Source of the DNA: Monocercomonoides exilis
Taxonomy: Eukaryota > Preaxostyla > Oxymonadida > Polymastigidae
Assembly (NCBI GenBank): GCA_001643675.2
Contig: LSRY02000003.1
Location: 2,222,001-2,286,000, forward strand
Length of the DNA: 64,000 nt
Reading direction: 5' to 3'
The notes under the pieces were generated by a model. That model worked only from the letters and a program-made list of their open reading frames with translations, was not told the DNA's origin and made no database searches. This document shows positions 36,956 through 47,913 of the stretch, one piece after another; the stretch's first letter is position 1; every line of letters begins with the position of its first letter. The position numbers and the translations under genes are program-made.

Positions 36956-38413
36956 TCAAAAATGAGAAAATGAAAGAATTTGTATGAGAATCAGATAAAG
37001 TTTATCATTTCCTGTGATTTTTGCATCAGCTGCGCTGAAAGTGAGTGTTTGAGTTGGAACAAATATTGAGGTGAGGAGGGTGAGAGAGGCATCGTGGAGG
37101 AGGGAAATGAAGGCGTTGAGAGCATACTCGATGGTGGCACATGGGGTCTGTTGGGGTCTGCCACAGGCATCGGCATCAGTTCCATTGCTGGCAACGATTT
37201 TGTTCTGGGCGATGATTGGAAGCCAGCCATTGTACTCAACATTATCTGCAGTTCCTTGATTCCACACTCTTTTCGATAGGGTTGTTGAACCACAATTCTC
37301 AAATGGTGATTGGGTGATGCTGCTGCCATTGAAAAACACATCGTTTCCTCTGCCATTAGTTGCTGTGTTTCCATCGAAGAAACAGAATGTGATGAATTTC
37401 ATTCCACTCATCCAAGTGAAGGTGTACATGCAGCACAGCCCAGCTCCTCCGCGTGTGGAGGAGGCAGTCAATTCATTGTTAATAAATTGGCACTCATTGA
37501 TCAAAAATTGACTCGGTTTGTTTCCTGGAGGATTATAAAATGTTAAAGAACCAGCAGAATCTCCACCAGAATTTGAGATACACTTACATTTGGAAAACAA
37601 AAATTGAAAATTTAACTGATTATAATCTAGAGCAAAATACCAACCAGTTCCACACCAATTTGTTATTTTACAACTTTCCACTCTGTTTTCTGAAAATGAA
37701 TAAACAGAATTTGATTGAGGATAAGCAATGCAATTTGCTCCTCCATTAGCCGCAGCGCAACTTGTGAAATTTGATTTTGAAATGTCAGTCTTCAACGAAC
37801 GATTACAATATAATGCTCCGCCGTGGCCATTACCTGTACAAGAGCAATTGTGAAATGTGCAAGATGTAATTGTGAGATTTGCATTTGTACAGTTGACTTT
37901 CAGAGCACCTCCATGATCACTTCCGCAATTTGAATCGTTCCATTCGCACCATTCAAAGCGATGACTTTCAACATTAAATGAAGTCAGTCTACCTGGTCTC
38001 TTTCTATCTGTTTCAGTTCCAACATGTACAATAGGTCCATTTGATGAAGAACGTGTTTGGTGGAGAAAGGAAGTGTTGAAAGCAGAGAGAGAGGTGGATG
38101 GGCTGTTAAGGTTGGTGAGGATGGCACCATCGATGGGGTTGTGGGTGTGGAGGAAGATGGTTGAGTAGATGGAGAGGGATGAATGAATGGATAAAGAGGG
38201 GATTGCATTGATGTTTGTGGAAGTGGAAGAGAGAGAAGAGGAAGTAGTTGATGTGAATGAATTGAGTGAGAATGAGAGAAGTGATGGAAGTGAGAGATGG
38301 AACGAAAAGGAAATCAAAGAATGAAAAAGATGCTTTATAATGGATTGATTTTGTTGAAAGAGCTTTTGCAGTTTGCAATATTTAAAAAAATGAAATTGCT
38401 CAAATTGTTTCAT
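36956..38413 (-). CDS. Cassette P4: beta-helix protein, long type with ATG start, 485 residues
   Basis: This is the longest and best-formed cassette. It starts at a true ATG (38413-38411), MKQFEQFHFFKYCKLQK, followed by a Ser/Leu-rich stretch (about residues 30-60) and HTHNPIDGAILTNLNSPSTS. The beta-helix core has GGALKVNCTNANLTITSC, GGALYCNRSLKTDISKSNF, FSENRVESCKITNWCGTGW and ATNGRGNDVFFNGSSITQSP. The C-terminal part has DACGRPQQTPCATIEYAL. The N-terminus is hydrophobic/Ser-rich but not a classical signal peptide, and no membrane anchor is seen. In related surface proteins the CG...PC...YAL motif normally introduces a further beta-helix domain. Here the protein ends about 45 residues later, which suggests truncation. 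Confidence 0.72.
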   Translation of the reverse strand: MKQFEQFHFFKYCKLQKLFQQNQSIIKHLFHSLISFSFHLSLPSLLSFSLNSFTSTTSSSLSSTSTNINAIPSLSIHSSLSIYSTIFLHTHNPIDGAILTNLNSPSTSLSAFNTSFLHQTRSSSNGPIVHVGTETDRKRPGRLTSFNVESHRFEWCEWNDSNCGSDHGGALKVNCTNANLTITSCTFHNCSCTGNGHGGALYCNRSLKTDISKSNFTSCAAANGGANCIAYPQSNSVYSFSENRVESCKITNWCGTGWYFALDYNQLNFQFLFSKCKCISNSGGDSAGSLTFYNPPGNKPSQFLINECQFINNELTASSTRGGAGLCCMYTFTWMSGMKFITFCFFDGNTATNGRGNDVFFNGSSITQSPFENCGSTTLSKRVWNQGTADNVEYNGWLPIIAQNKIVASNGTDADACGRPQQTPCATIEYALNAFISLLHDASLTLLTSIFVPTQTLTFSAADAKITGNDKLYLILIQILSFSHF

Positions 38414-41096
38414 TTTTCCTTCAAATTATTCTTTTTGATGAAAAGAAATTGCCTTGTGTTTTCTGCAATGAAAATGAAAATTAAAAAATTATAGAAATGA
38501 ATTTTTGAATCAATAATTAAAATTTCATTTTGTTTCATTTTCGCGTTTTCATCAAAAATCAATGATATCAAATTATCAGAAAATTTTTATTTCTGAGAAA
38601 ACTGAAAACACAAAATTCAACAAGAAATCGAAATAAACCAATCGCATATTAAATATTCGTTTTCTGGCTTGAACTCTGGATACTCGGAATTATGAAATTA
38701 TTTTTTCCCCCACTTATTTGTGAATAAATAACTTAAGAAGAATATAATGGTGAAAGTGAATTTAGGGATGGCTTTTTTGATTAATTATGAAAAATCTTTT
38801 CATTCACGACTTTGGTGTGAATATTTCCACTGTTTATCATTTAGCAAAATAATCTTTGAAATTCATAGAAACACTTCATCTGCGATATTTATCGTTATTT
38901 GATACTGTATTTGCATTGACCAATCAAGGATGATGTATTTTTTAATGAAAAAAAGATGATATTGTCAATTTTTCATTAAAACTTTTTTTTGTTGAATTTT
39001 ACAAAAAAAAAAACAAAAATCAATTTTTCAACAAATTTCTGTTCCCACTCACATTTCTTTTCTTAAAAGGAAATAATTACATTTCTTAGGTTCTGTTTCC
39101 ATTTTGGTGAAGTTTTATTAGTTGGAACAAAAATTTGATTTAAAAAATATGATTTTTATTTTATTTGATAATTAAACAAAAGGAAGTTTTCAAAAAAAAA
39201 TTTGCTATATGGTGCTTGCAAACAAAACAAAATATTTAAATGAATGTTTTGTTTTGTTTTTTGGTACAGTCAAAACCGGATATAATCACGTCGAATATAA
39301 TCACATTCGTTTATTGTCACATTTCTCGATGCGCCGACATTTTTTGCTTGCTTTTCATTCATTTTTCATCGCATATAATCACAGAGCTAAATATATATAA
39401 TTACATTTCGTTTCATTATGGGTGGATTTTTCATTGAAAAATTTACTATTTGATCAAAAATCTCATTTTTTTGATTTCACGAAATAATGTTTAAATAAGT
39501 CTAAATAACATAATAAAACATAAAAAATTGTTATTTCGATTGAAAAATGTGTGGTTGTGTAGGATTAAAAAAAATGGAAAAATTTACCCAAAATAAATTA
39601 TTTCAAAAATTATTTTTCATTTTCTTCTGTGTAAAGCATCATCGTGTATAATCACAATCGGATATAGTCACAAAAAGTTGTGCAAAAACCGATGTGATTA
39701 TATCTGGTTTCGACTGTATTGCATAAAAAGAAAAGAAATGGAAAAACCTTCCAACTGTTTCGACAATGAATAAGACTTTAATTGTTTGAAATGCATATCA
39801 AAAAATAAAAGATTTATATTCTATTATTCATTGTTTCTTATGAAATGAGTCATTTCCATTGAGAGTGTCATCTTCATTTGATTTAATATCTCAAACATTT
39901 TTTTTCAATTTTTCAAAAGAAATTTCAATAGAGAATTTCAACTTTTTTCTTTCAAAATAAAAAAAAGGACAATATTGCAGTGGGATGTCATTATTTGTTT
40001 ATTTTTCAACCTTTGTTTGAAATATTTGTCACTTCAAACATTCGCATTTCCAGAATCAATGTCTGAAAAACAATTAAATGATAACACTGAAAAATTGATT
40101 ATTGTTATGATTTCAAAGATAATCACCCAATATTGAACTGTTGTTGTCAAGGACAGACAACCTTGATAATGGAGAATATCACTTTTCTCGTTCAGAATAT
40201 GAAAAAGATTTTGGTCTTCACAATGGATCATTTGAAGAAGAACACACAATATTTTTTTTCATCAAAAAGCTTCTCACAAGAACAAAAATAGTGATAATGA
40301 ATATTTGACACTGTGATAACATTCGATTGAAAAAGATGATTCAAAAAAGGTGATGATAAATATTTGTTGAATATTCATGAAATGATGACTGGGATGTTAA
40401 TAATTATTTTCCATTTTTTTATTCAGTTGAAAAGAATGATTTGGTGAAAATATCTTTGAATAAACTCACATATCAATCAAAACATCACTGGATTGTTTCG
40501 ACAGAAAATTGAGAATCCATCATTTTTGAGAATCCTTTGTTCATGGCTTTTCTGAAAAATGATTCCAATAATACAGAATTGAAAAGTGAATAAACGAAGA
40601 AATTATCGAAATCAGTGAAGTCCTTCAATCCCAAAAATTTTCATTCAAATTTACATATTTTCAATCAACAACAATGATTTTTTTAAAGGAAATATTTTTG
40701 AGTATCAAGTTATTGTCGAACTTGACTATTGATTCGTTTTTAAATCAAAAATTAATAATCATTTTTAAAAGTCAATTTTTCATTTCCTGGTTGCAAAATA
40801 GTAATTATTATTAAGGCATCTGAAGAACAAAACATAAGAAGTACTTTCTCTAATCAAATAGGTGTTTTCGATTGAAAAAATGATCTTTCAGAAAATAAAA
40901 CAGATGACAGCTTGACAATAAAGTTGGAAAAAATAAATGATTTTTCTAATTATTTGTTGGAATAGAAAAATTTCAATTCTAAAAAGATTTGACAAAAAGA
41001 GAAATAATTAATTATGAACACTTTCCAATAAAGACATTTAATTGAAAATAGTTTTGAAAAAAAATAATTGAAAATCTCAATACAATATACAAATAA
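38414..41096. other. P4-P5 intergenic spacer, inverted copy of the P1-P2 spacer plus a MITE
   Basis: This is a 2.7-kb AT-rich spacer between divergent cassettes P4 and P5. It aligns in reverse complement with 23.9-26.2 kb. The main extra piece is the 450-bp element at 39267-39716. No gene is supported. Confidence 0.7.
39267..39716. mobile_element. 450-bp MITE with terminal inverted repeats and TA target duplication (Tc1/mariner-pogo-like)
   Basis: The element starts CAGTCAAAACCGG and ends CCAGATATAATCAC/CGACTG when its right end is read inward. The terminal inverted repeats are about 23-27 bp with few mismatches. It is flanked by TA on both sides (39265-39266 and 39717-39718). The motif ATATAATCAC or a close variant occurs several times inside, near both ends. 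The homologous spacer at 25308-25318 has the same flanking sequence with a single TA and no element, which gives exact boundaries. No transposase frame is present, so it is non-autonomous. Confidence 0.9.
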
Positions 41097-42401
41097 ATGC
41101 TGAAAATATTCATTTTGATAAAATTTCATATTTTGAAGCAAATTCTCGATATTTTTCAATGGCAAAATTCAATCTCTTTCTCTCCATTCACTCCTCTCTC
41201 TTTCTTCTCTTCACTCAACAGCCCATCCACTTCTCTCTCTGCCTTCAATGTCTCTTTCCTCAAACAAATACGTTCTTCATCAAATGATCCTGTTGTACAT
41301 GTTGGAACTGAATCTCAAAGAGTGAAACCTGGAAGGTTGACTTCTTTTGATGAGAACAGCCATAAATTTGAGTGGTGCGAATGGAATGATTCAACTGGTG
41401 GAGAAAGTTATGGTGGCGCACTTTCTGTTTCTTGCATAAATGCAAGTCTCACGGTCACATCTTGCTCTTTTCACAATTGTTCAACTACTGGGGAAGCAGG
41501 AGCGTTATACTGTGGGCAACTATTGAATATTAACACTGCAAAATCAAACTTCACCAGCTGTTCAGCTGCTCATGGTGGAGCAGTAACTTCTTGGGGTCCT
41601 CAATCAAATTCTGTTTGGACGTTCTCAGAAAACAGAGTTGAAAGTTGTTCGATAACGTATTGGTGTGGAACTGGTTGGTATTTCTATATTGGTGCTTTTC
41701 CAGAAAACGGTAAATTCCTATTCACCAAATGCAAGTGCATCTCAAATTCTGGTGGTGATGCTGCTGGCTCTCTCACATTTCACTGGCCTCCAAATAACAA
41801 GCCCAACCTGTTTTCAATCGTTGAGTGTCAGTTCATCAATAATAAGTTAACTTCATCATCCACTTATGGCGGAGCCGGAATATACTTTGATGGAACTTAC
41901 TCTTGGATGAATGGAATAAAATTCATCACATTCTGTTTCTTCGATGGCAATACGGCTACAAATGGCAGAGGAAATGATGTGTTTTTCAATGGAAGCAGCA
42001 TCACCCAATCCCCATTTGAGAATTGTGGTTCAACAACTCCAACAAAAAGAGTGTATAATAATGGACAAGATGATAACGCTGTGTACAATGGCTGGCTCCC
42101 CCTCATTGCCCAGAACAAAATCGTTGCCAGCAATGGAACTGATGCTGATGCCTGTGGCAGACCCCAACAAACCCCATGTGCCACCATCGAGTATGCCCTC
42201 ACTGGCTTCATTTCCCTCCTCCAAGACGCCTCTCTCACCCTCCTTTCCTCAATATTTGTTCCAACTCAAACACTCACCTTCAGCGCGGTTTACACAAAAA
42301 CAACAGGAAATAATGACTTTTTTCTGATTTCTATATTATTCCTTCCATTTTCTTATTTTCACCATTTTCCATATCATAGAAAAATTCATAAGCTATCATA
42401 G
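41097..42401 (+). CDS. Cassette P5: beta-helix protein, long type with ATG start, 434 residues
   Basis: The frame starts at a true ATG and has a type II leader (MLKIFILIKFHILKQ..., then SLNSPSTSLSAFNVSF). The core includes GGALSVSCINASLTVTSC, GALYCGQLLNINTAKSNF, FSENRVESCSITYWCGTGW and ATNGRGNDVFFNGSSITQSP. DACGRPQQTPCATIEYAL and PTQTLTFSAV close it. The N-terminal 17 residues are hydrophobic with lysines and could act as a weak signal sequence. There is no transmembrane anchor. Homologous positions in P1 and P7 carry stops or a frame change just after this ATG. It is paired divergently with P4. Confidence 0.7.
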   Translation: MLKIFILIKFHILKQILDIFQWQNSISFSPFTPLSFFSSLNSPSTSLSAFNVSFLKQIRSSSNDPVVHVGTESQRVKPGRLTSFDENSHKFEWCEWNDSTGGESYGGALSVSCINASLTVTSCSFHNCSTTGEAGALYCGQLLNINTAKSNFTSCSAAHGGAVTSWGPQSNSVWTFSENRVESCSITYWCGTGWYFYIGAFPENGKFLFTKCKCISNSGGDAAGSLTFHWPPNNKPNLFSIVECQFINNKLTSSSTYGGAGIYFDGTYSWMNGIKFITFCFFDGNTATNGRGNDVFFNGSSITQSPFENCGSTTPTKRVYNNGQDDNAVYNGWLPLIAQNKIVASNGTDADACGRPQQTPCATIEYALTGFISLLQDASLTLLSSIFVPTQTLTFSAVYTKTTGNNDFFLISILFLPFSYFHHFPYHRKIHKLS

Positions 42402-43130
42402 CTTTTTCAATTGGAGTATATATCATCATTATTTTTTTCAGAAATCCATACCATCAACAAGACAAAAATATTTCTTCGTCATTACCTCATCTAATTTTTC
42501 TTCTCCATCAACTACAAATTAAGCTCATGAAAAAAGATTCATTGCTGTCGTATCTTCAAAATACATTTCTTCAAGCATATCAACAATCTCTTCAAAAATA
42601 TCTGTTTCTTTTATCACTCCAATTTCTCCTTTTTTGAGCGCTGCAGACGCACTTATTTCATAGAATTATCCTTCGATTATTGATTTTCCTAAAACAACCG
42701 CTTTCTCTCTTTGTTTCATCTTCTGCGATTTGTTGAAGGAGCATGACGTTGTGAAATCTGCCGAAGGCCATTTTGGAACCCATCCATTTCATAAAAGGAT
42801 TTCTCCAATTCTTTTTCTTTTTCACCTGTGTATCCTTCATTCACTGAAAGAAGGGGGAAAGCATCCTCCTTTTTTATTTCACGCTGCTAATAGACTATTC
42901 TTGTTTAATTAAGTATCTTTTCTATTTTTATTAACTTCAGCTGACATTATGCGTTGTAATAAGTAATTCTTTGTGTCTTTCCAAATAGCAACAATAGATG
43001 AGATCTGGCCCTGAATTTAACTAAAGTTAAATGAAATGAAAAAAACAGTATCATTTTTGTTGTTCATTGAAGAAGGCATTGAAGAATAAATGGATGAACA
43101 CAATTGTTGAAATGAAGATAGATGCTGTGT
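42402..43130. repeat. L-type 3' flank of cassette P5
   Basis: It begins like the P2 and P7 flanks (AGCTATCATAGCTTTTTCAA, then GGAGTATATATCATCATTAT). It continues with a diverged copy of the relic sequence, including ATCTGGCCCTGAATTTAACT near 43002, the counterpart of CAGGGCCAAGC elsewhere. No intact gene is present. Confidence 0.6.
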
Positions 43131-44110
43131 GAATGTGCGAATTATTGAGGAAGAACGAAGATGAAGTTGAAGTCAAAGAAGACGAAGAAGACGAAGAAGC
43201 AAAATTTGAATGAAGAAGATTTTGTGTGTTTTTGGTTAGCGATTCATAACAGGCATGCTTGTCGATGAATAAACAGGTGAATTGTGAGTAGGCGAATTTT
43301 GTGTTTGCAAATAGAGAAATGAGGAAGATGGTTGATTGAATGAAGGAGTATTATCAGAAGAAGATGGAGAAGAAGATGATGATTCCACGATGACCACGAA
43401 GATGAAGTTCAAGTCGAAAAAATGTGAATATATGTGGTAATAGGGAAATGCGCAATCAGTCAATTGACATTCCTAAAGAAGACGTTGAGATTAATTTGGG
43501 TGAAGTCGTTGATTGGGCCAAATATCGAATTCAATAAGTTGATTTGACAAAGAGCAAACAATCGTTATCGAAATATTTGTTGAAGGCCGAAGAAAATTGG
43601 TTGATGAAAGATGACATCCTCAGTTCGTTTCTGCCTTTTTGAAATTGTTCTGCACTTCACTGAGAAACAAAAAATGAAAATATTTCTTAATTTCCTTTCC
43701 TTTCCATTCCCCTCTTCCATTCAGCTCACAAAATTCTCTGAAAAATATCAATCCCCTCCTTTTCTTCATCTTTCCCATTTTCTTCCATAAAATCTTCTCC
43801 TCTCATAAAAAAATACCCCTCTTCCATTTGAGCATTTCTCATTTTCCTTCTTCTTTCCCGCCTTTGCCCTCTTTTCTTTCTCTTCAAAATCCATTTCTCC
43901 CATCAACAATCAGTCCTCTTTCATCATCCCCAGTCACTTCTCTATATGTTTTCTCCATTTTCTTCTCCAAATCTCCACCCGCTCTTCCCCACCCCTTTGT
44001 CTCAGAATTTCAATCAATCAAAAACCCCTCTTGAAGCATTAACATTCTCAAAAATATACTCAACCCCCACCTTCTCTCACAAATAATCCTCTTCCATCAC
44101 TTGTATACGC
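43131..44110. repeat. Duplicated low-complexity block (copy 2 of 28.9-30.1 kb)
   Basis: Direct-orientation copy of the block left of P3. It shares TGCTTGTCGATGAATAAACA and the CT-rich stretch at 43690-44090. Small indels change the frames, so no coding function is supported. Confidence 0.65.
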
Positions 44111-45752
44111 CTTATCCCTCATGTGCCTGGTGTTGATGAAATAAACGTGATATACTTCTTTGGGTGGTTGAGAATATTATTAAAGGAGAGGATCATGAGA
44201 AAAACAAAAAAAACACATCCTGACAGGCAACGCAATGTGTACGGGCTGAAAAGACCCTTCAGTGAGATATACGATATATTTTGTGGAGATGCATTCAGTG
44301 TTGCATTTTGACCATTCTGAGACTGAAATAAAGAGATTGATTTATTTTTTGAATGATGATGGCTGTGGAGATATGCATTCTGGCAAAATACAGTCGAAGA
44401 GCGGTTTGGTATTTATTTATTTTTCTTTATATGAATATTTATCTGTTGAATGTTTTTGTGTTTCTTTCAGGGCAGGAGGCGGAAATGAATGAAAATGAAT
44501 GAAAGCGGGATATTTCGTTGTGCAGGGTGACCATCGAGTTGAGCCAGCAAATTCATATGGAAAGTTGCCAGGATGAAGGGATTGGGAAGGGAATTGGAGA
44601 TGATATTTTCAGACGAAAAACAGGATATTTTTCAATGATGAGGGTGGAATTTGAGCAGAATACATGAATTTCACATTTTTCAGAAGAGCAAGAAATCGAT
44701 GCATTTGATGGAGAAACAACTGACGGAAAGGATGGTAGGAGAATCAGATGATGAAATACTCGAAAACGGAAGGAATTATAAAATTGAATTGGAGGAAAAC
44801 AGATACCAACTGAATAAAATATAGGCATTGGCTTAAAAATATGTTTAGAAGGTTTGATATTGTTATTTTTTTTGAAGTGATTATAATTTTGTTTTATTTT
44901 TGATGCTGAAAGAATGAGGAATTAGATGGCTTTGAAGGAAAAGAAGAAAAGCAGGAAAGGAAAAATACAGACGGACAGATGAAATTCAAGATATTTCGAA
45001 GATGCCTGGCGTTGGGCTTTGGCGAAGAATTATTTTTGAGGAAAGAAGGGAAGCGAAAAATTGAAAGAAATGGAATGAAAAAGGGATCGCTCAATATTTC
45101 ATATTTTTTTTGTTGGAGAGAGAGAAAGAGGATTGAGCTGAAAGTGAAAAAGGATTTGGAGGATCTTATTTGCCAGAAGAAAAAGAAACAGAAGAAGAGA
45201 ATTTCAATGAATTTCTCCGTTGATATTTATTGGCTCTCATCTTCTCAATTTTCAACAATTAATCGTCTTATTCAATCCATTCATCATCATCATTACCATC
45301 TTCTTCTTCTTCCTCTTCTTCAAACACATCAACAACATTTCACACAGCATCTCCTTCATTATCTTCATCCTCATTATCTGATTGAATTTCTTCGAATTCT
45401 GCGTTGAAATCAGAGATCGTGAATGAAATGAAGAAGAAGAAGAAAATTTGCAGCTGAAGGAAATATTCACAAATTAAAATGAGAAAAAGAAGAATGAAAG
45501 AAGAGGAGAAAGAGAAAGAGAAAGCGAGTGAAGAGATTATTTTGAGAGGGGATTCAGAAAGAAAATGGAATTGAGAAGATGGAAGATATTTTTTGAATGA
45601 ATTAAAGAATGATAGGGAAGAGGAGAGAAGAAATAGCAACTTACACAAAGAAATGTATTTGGATAAGAAAAGGAAGATGCTTTAGAAGAGAAAAAATTGA
45701 AAAGCAGAACAACAAAGAAGGCAAATCGATGAATTACAAGAGAAATCAAAAG
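44111..45752 (+). pseudogene. Relic R3 / S-type flank downstream of P6
   Basis: Copy of 30118-31729. It keeps RRPFSEIYDIFCGDAFSVAF, the Cys/Ser/Gln segment after an acceptor at 44470, and KSKKSMHLMEKQLTERMV. An open stretch of 142 codons at 44979-45407 (MKFKIFRRCLALGFGEELFL...) is interrupted in the other copy. TGA stands at 44501 where R2 has CGA. The frame breaks differ between copies. The ancestral product is unknown; it was Lys/Glu-rich. Confidence 0.5.
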
Positions 45753-46892
45753 TTATGAAAAGAGAGAGAAAAGAAGGAAAGAGACGAGAGGAGATGATAA
45801 AGAAAGCAAAAATGAGAGATGGAAGCAGGAAAAGCATTTCATTGGAGAATTTGGAAAGAAAAGCCTAAACCTGTAGTTTTTATCGGTGAAGTCAGCTGTT
45901 CCTTGATTCCACACTCTTTGTGTTAGAGTTGTTGAACCACAATTCTCAAATGGAGATTGAGCTATGGAATTACCATTAAAGAACACATCGTTTCCTCTTC
46001 CAATTGTGGCGGAACTGCCATCGAAGAAACAGAATGTGATGAATTTGAACCCGCTCATCCAATCATATGTTCTGGTGCAATGAATACCAGCACCACCATA
46101 GGAAGTTGAAGTGCTTGTCAATTTATTGTTTATAAACTGACAATCATTAATTAAAAATATACTTGGTTTGTTTCCTGGAGGGTAATGAAATGTGAGAGAA
46201 CCAGCAGAATCTCCTCCAGAGTTTGAGATGCACTTGCATTTGGAAAACAAGAATTGGCTTGCTGAGGTCATATTATACACATGAAAATACCAGCCAGTTC
46301 CAACAGTACCATTTATTTTACAACCTTCAACTCTATTATCTGAGAATGAATACACAGAAGATGATTTTTGACCATCAATACAAATTGCACCTCCGCGAGT
46401 AGCAGAACAGTTTGAAAAATTGGACTTAACGATGTTCACATTTGACAAATATATACTGTATAATGCTCCACCAGCATAATCGCCTGTGATCGAACATTTG
46501 TTGAATGAACAAGAAGTGATGGTGAGGTTGGCATTTGTGCAGTTGACTTTAAGAGCACCACCATAATCATTTTGTCCATTTGAATCATTCCATTCACACC
46601 ACTCAAAGATATAGCTGTTCAAAGCAGTGAAGGACAATCTGCTTAATTTCTCTTGTTGAGATTCAGATCCAATATATTTCACAGGATCATTTGATGAAGA
46701 GCGTGTTTGGCGAAGGAAAGAGGTGTTGAAGGCAGAGATGGAAGTGGAAGGGCTGTTGAGGTTGGGGAGAATGGCACCATCGATGGGGTTGTGAGAGCAT
46801 TGGGAGAGTGAGAGAAAGTTGCAAAAAGGATGGAGAAAAGGATATAGAAGAAGAAGAAAAGGAATGCAAGATAATAATCTTCCGCGCTTCAT
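45753..46892 (-). CDS. Cassette P6: beta-helix protein with signal-peptide-like N-terminus, short type
   Basis: The ATG at 46892 is chosen because it opens with MKRGRLLSCIPFLLLLYPFL, a basic start and a hydrophobic core like a secretory signal peptide. This is the best such leader in the family. Then come HNPIDGAILPNLNSPSTS, GGALKVNCTNANLTITSC, NFSNCSATRGGAICIDG and GRGNDVFFNGNSIAQSP. After QRVWNQGTADFTDKNYR the frame runs into about 40 residues encoded by S-flank sequence, rich in Phe/Leu/Ser, which might form a hydrophobic tail (CFSCFHLSFLLSLSSPLVS). It lacks the DACGRPQQTPC module. Of all cassettes it has the most complete architecture for export, but its C-terminus comes from unrelated flank. 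Confidence 0.68.
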   Translation of the reverse strand: MKRGRLLSCIPFLLLLYPFLHPFCNFLSLSQCSHNPIDGAILPNLNSPSTSISAFNTSFLRQTRSSSNDPVKYIGSESQQEKLSRLSFTALNSYIFEWCEWNDSNGQNDYGGALKVNCTNANLTITSCSFNKCSITGDYAGGALYSIYLSNVNIVKSNFSNCSATRGGAICIDGQKSSSVYSFSDNRVEGCKINGTVGTGWYFHVYNMTSASQFLFSKCKCISNSGGDSAGSLTFHYPPGNKPSIFLINDCQFINNKLTSTSTSYGGAGIHCTRTYDWMSGFKFITFCFFDGSSATIGRGNDVFFNGNSIAQSPFENCGSTTLTQRVWNQGTADFTDKNYRFRLFFPNSPMKCFSCFHLSFLLSLSSPLVSFLLFSLFS

Positions 46893-47913
46893 AAAGTGCA
46901 CTTTTGCAGTTATTTTTGTGTTAGACAATGAAATTTATCAGAGCTTTTCAATTTCCCTTTGTGGTGTTATTTAACCAAATTATAAACGTATCTTATGTGT
47001 CTTCTTCAAAATAGACACAAAAATATTTGCGAAACAATCATTCAACTCACAAATTCAGTTTTTGATTTTTGTCTTTAAAGCTCAATTTGATGATGTTTTG
47101 TTGCAATTCCATTTAAAAGCAAAAGAGAAAAACCGTTGTAAAAAATGATATTTTTTTAAAAAAAAAAATAACTCTCTATGCCAATAAGAAATTTTGAACG
47201 AAGAAAAAACTGAAAATACACTTCCTGCAATTTTTCAGGATGGATTTCTGGTTTGATTTGTATTCAAAAACTCCATTAATAATTAGCCAACTTTATTTGT
47301 GTTTAACCCACTTAACCTATCAAAGCCAGTTTATTAGATCAGAAAATTTTTATTCATATTTCATTAATGAAATGAAATTCTTTTCTTATTTTCAATAAAA
47401 AAGTTTTCATGAAAACGCAAAGAATTTAAAAGCATTATTATTCCCAAATGTTTCTATTCAGTTCTCTTTGTATTTTTATTATAAAATCACAACATATTCA
47501 TTAAACAATGATCATTAAAATGATGAAACATTAGAAATTAGGACGAGGTATTGACTAAAATATCTGCAGTCATAAGCAAAATCCTCCGAAATGAAGAAAA
47601 CCCTTCAATGATATAATTCAAAAAATAAAAATTAAAAAGTTGGATGGAATATAAAAAAATAAAATAAAATAAAAATCTGCTCGATTTTCCAATAAACTCA
47701 ACACGTGAATGTGATATCTTTCAAACTGCGTTATAAATGCAACACTAAACAGAAAAAAGTATTGTTGACAACTAACATTAAATTACATTTAAAAAATTTA
47801 TATATAAAATCAAAACAACAATACCTATAAAACTCCGAAAATGATATGTCCCACACATCATTTTCATTAAAAATATCACAAATTACAATTTCATTCCTCT
47901 CCCCTCTCTTCGA
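46893..47913. other. AT-rich gap between P6 and the membrane beta-helix gene
   Basis: About 1 kb without a coding exon. It must contain the P6 promoter and the 3' end of the minus-strand membrane-protein gene. No repeat in common with the cassette flanks was noticed. Confidence 0.5.

Noticed and set aside
24782-40249. A 71-codon frame identical at 24782-24997 (+) and 40034-40249 (-)
   Set aside because: It starts at TTG, has no recognisable features, and its identity is explained by the larger identical non-coding tract in the inverted duplication.
23890-41096. Inverted duplication as terminal repeats of one giant transposon
   Set aside because: Arms contain divergent genes and spacers, with no defined ends, target duplication or transposase; segmental duplication is simpler.
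44392-44402. ATACAGTCGAAG as a third MITE end
   Set aside because: Only the first few bases resemble the terminal repeat, and the same place in relic R2 (30290) is part of duplicated relic sequence.
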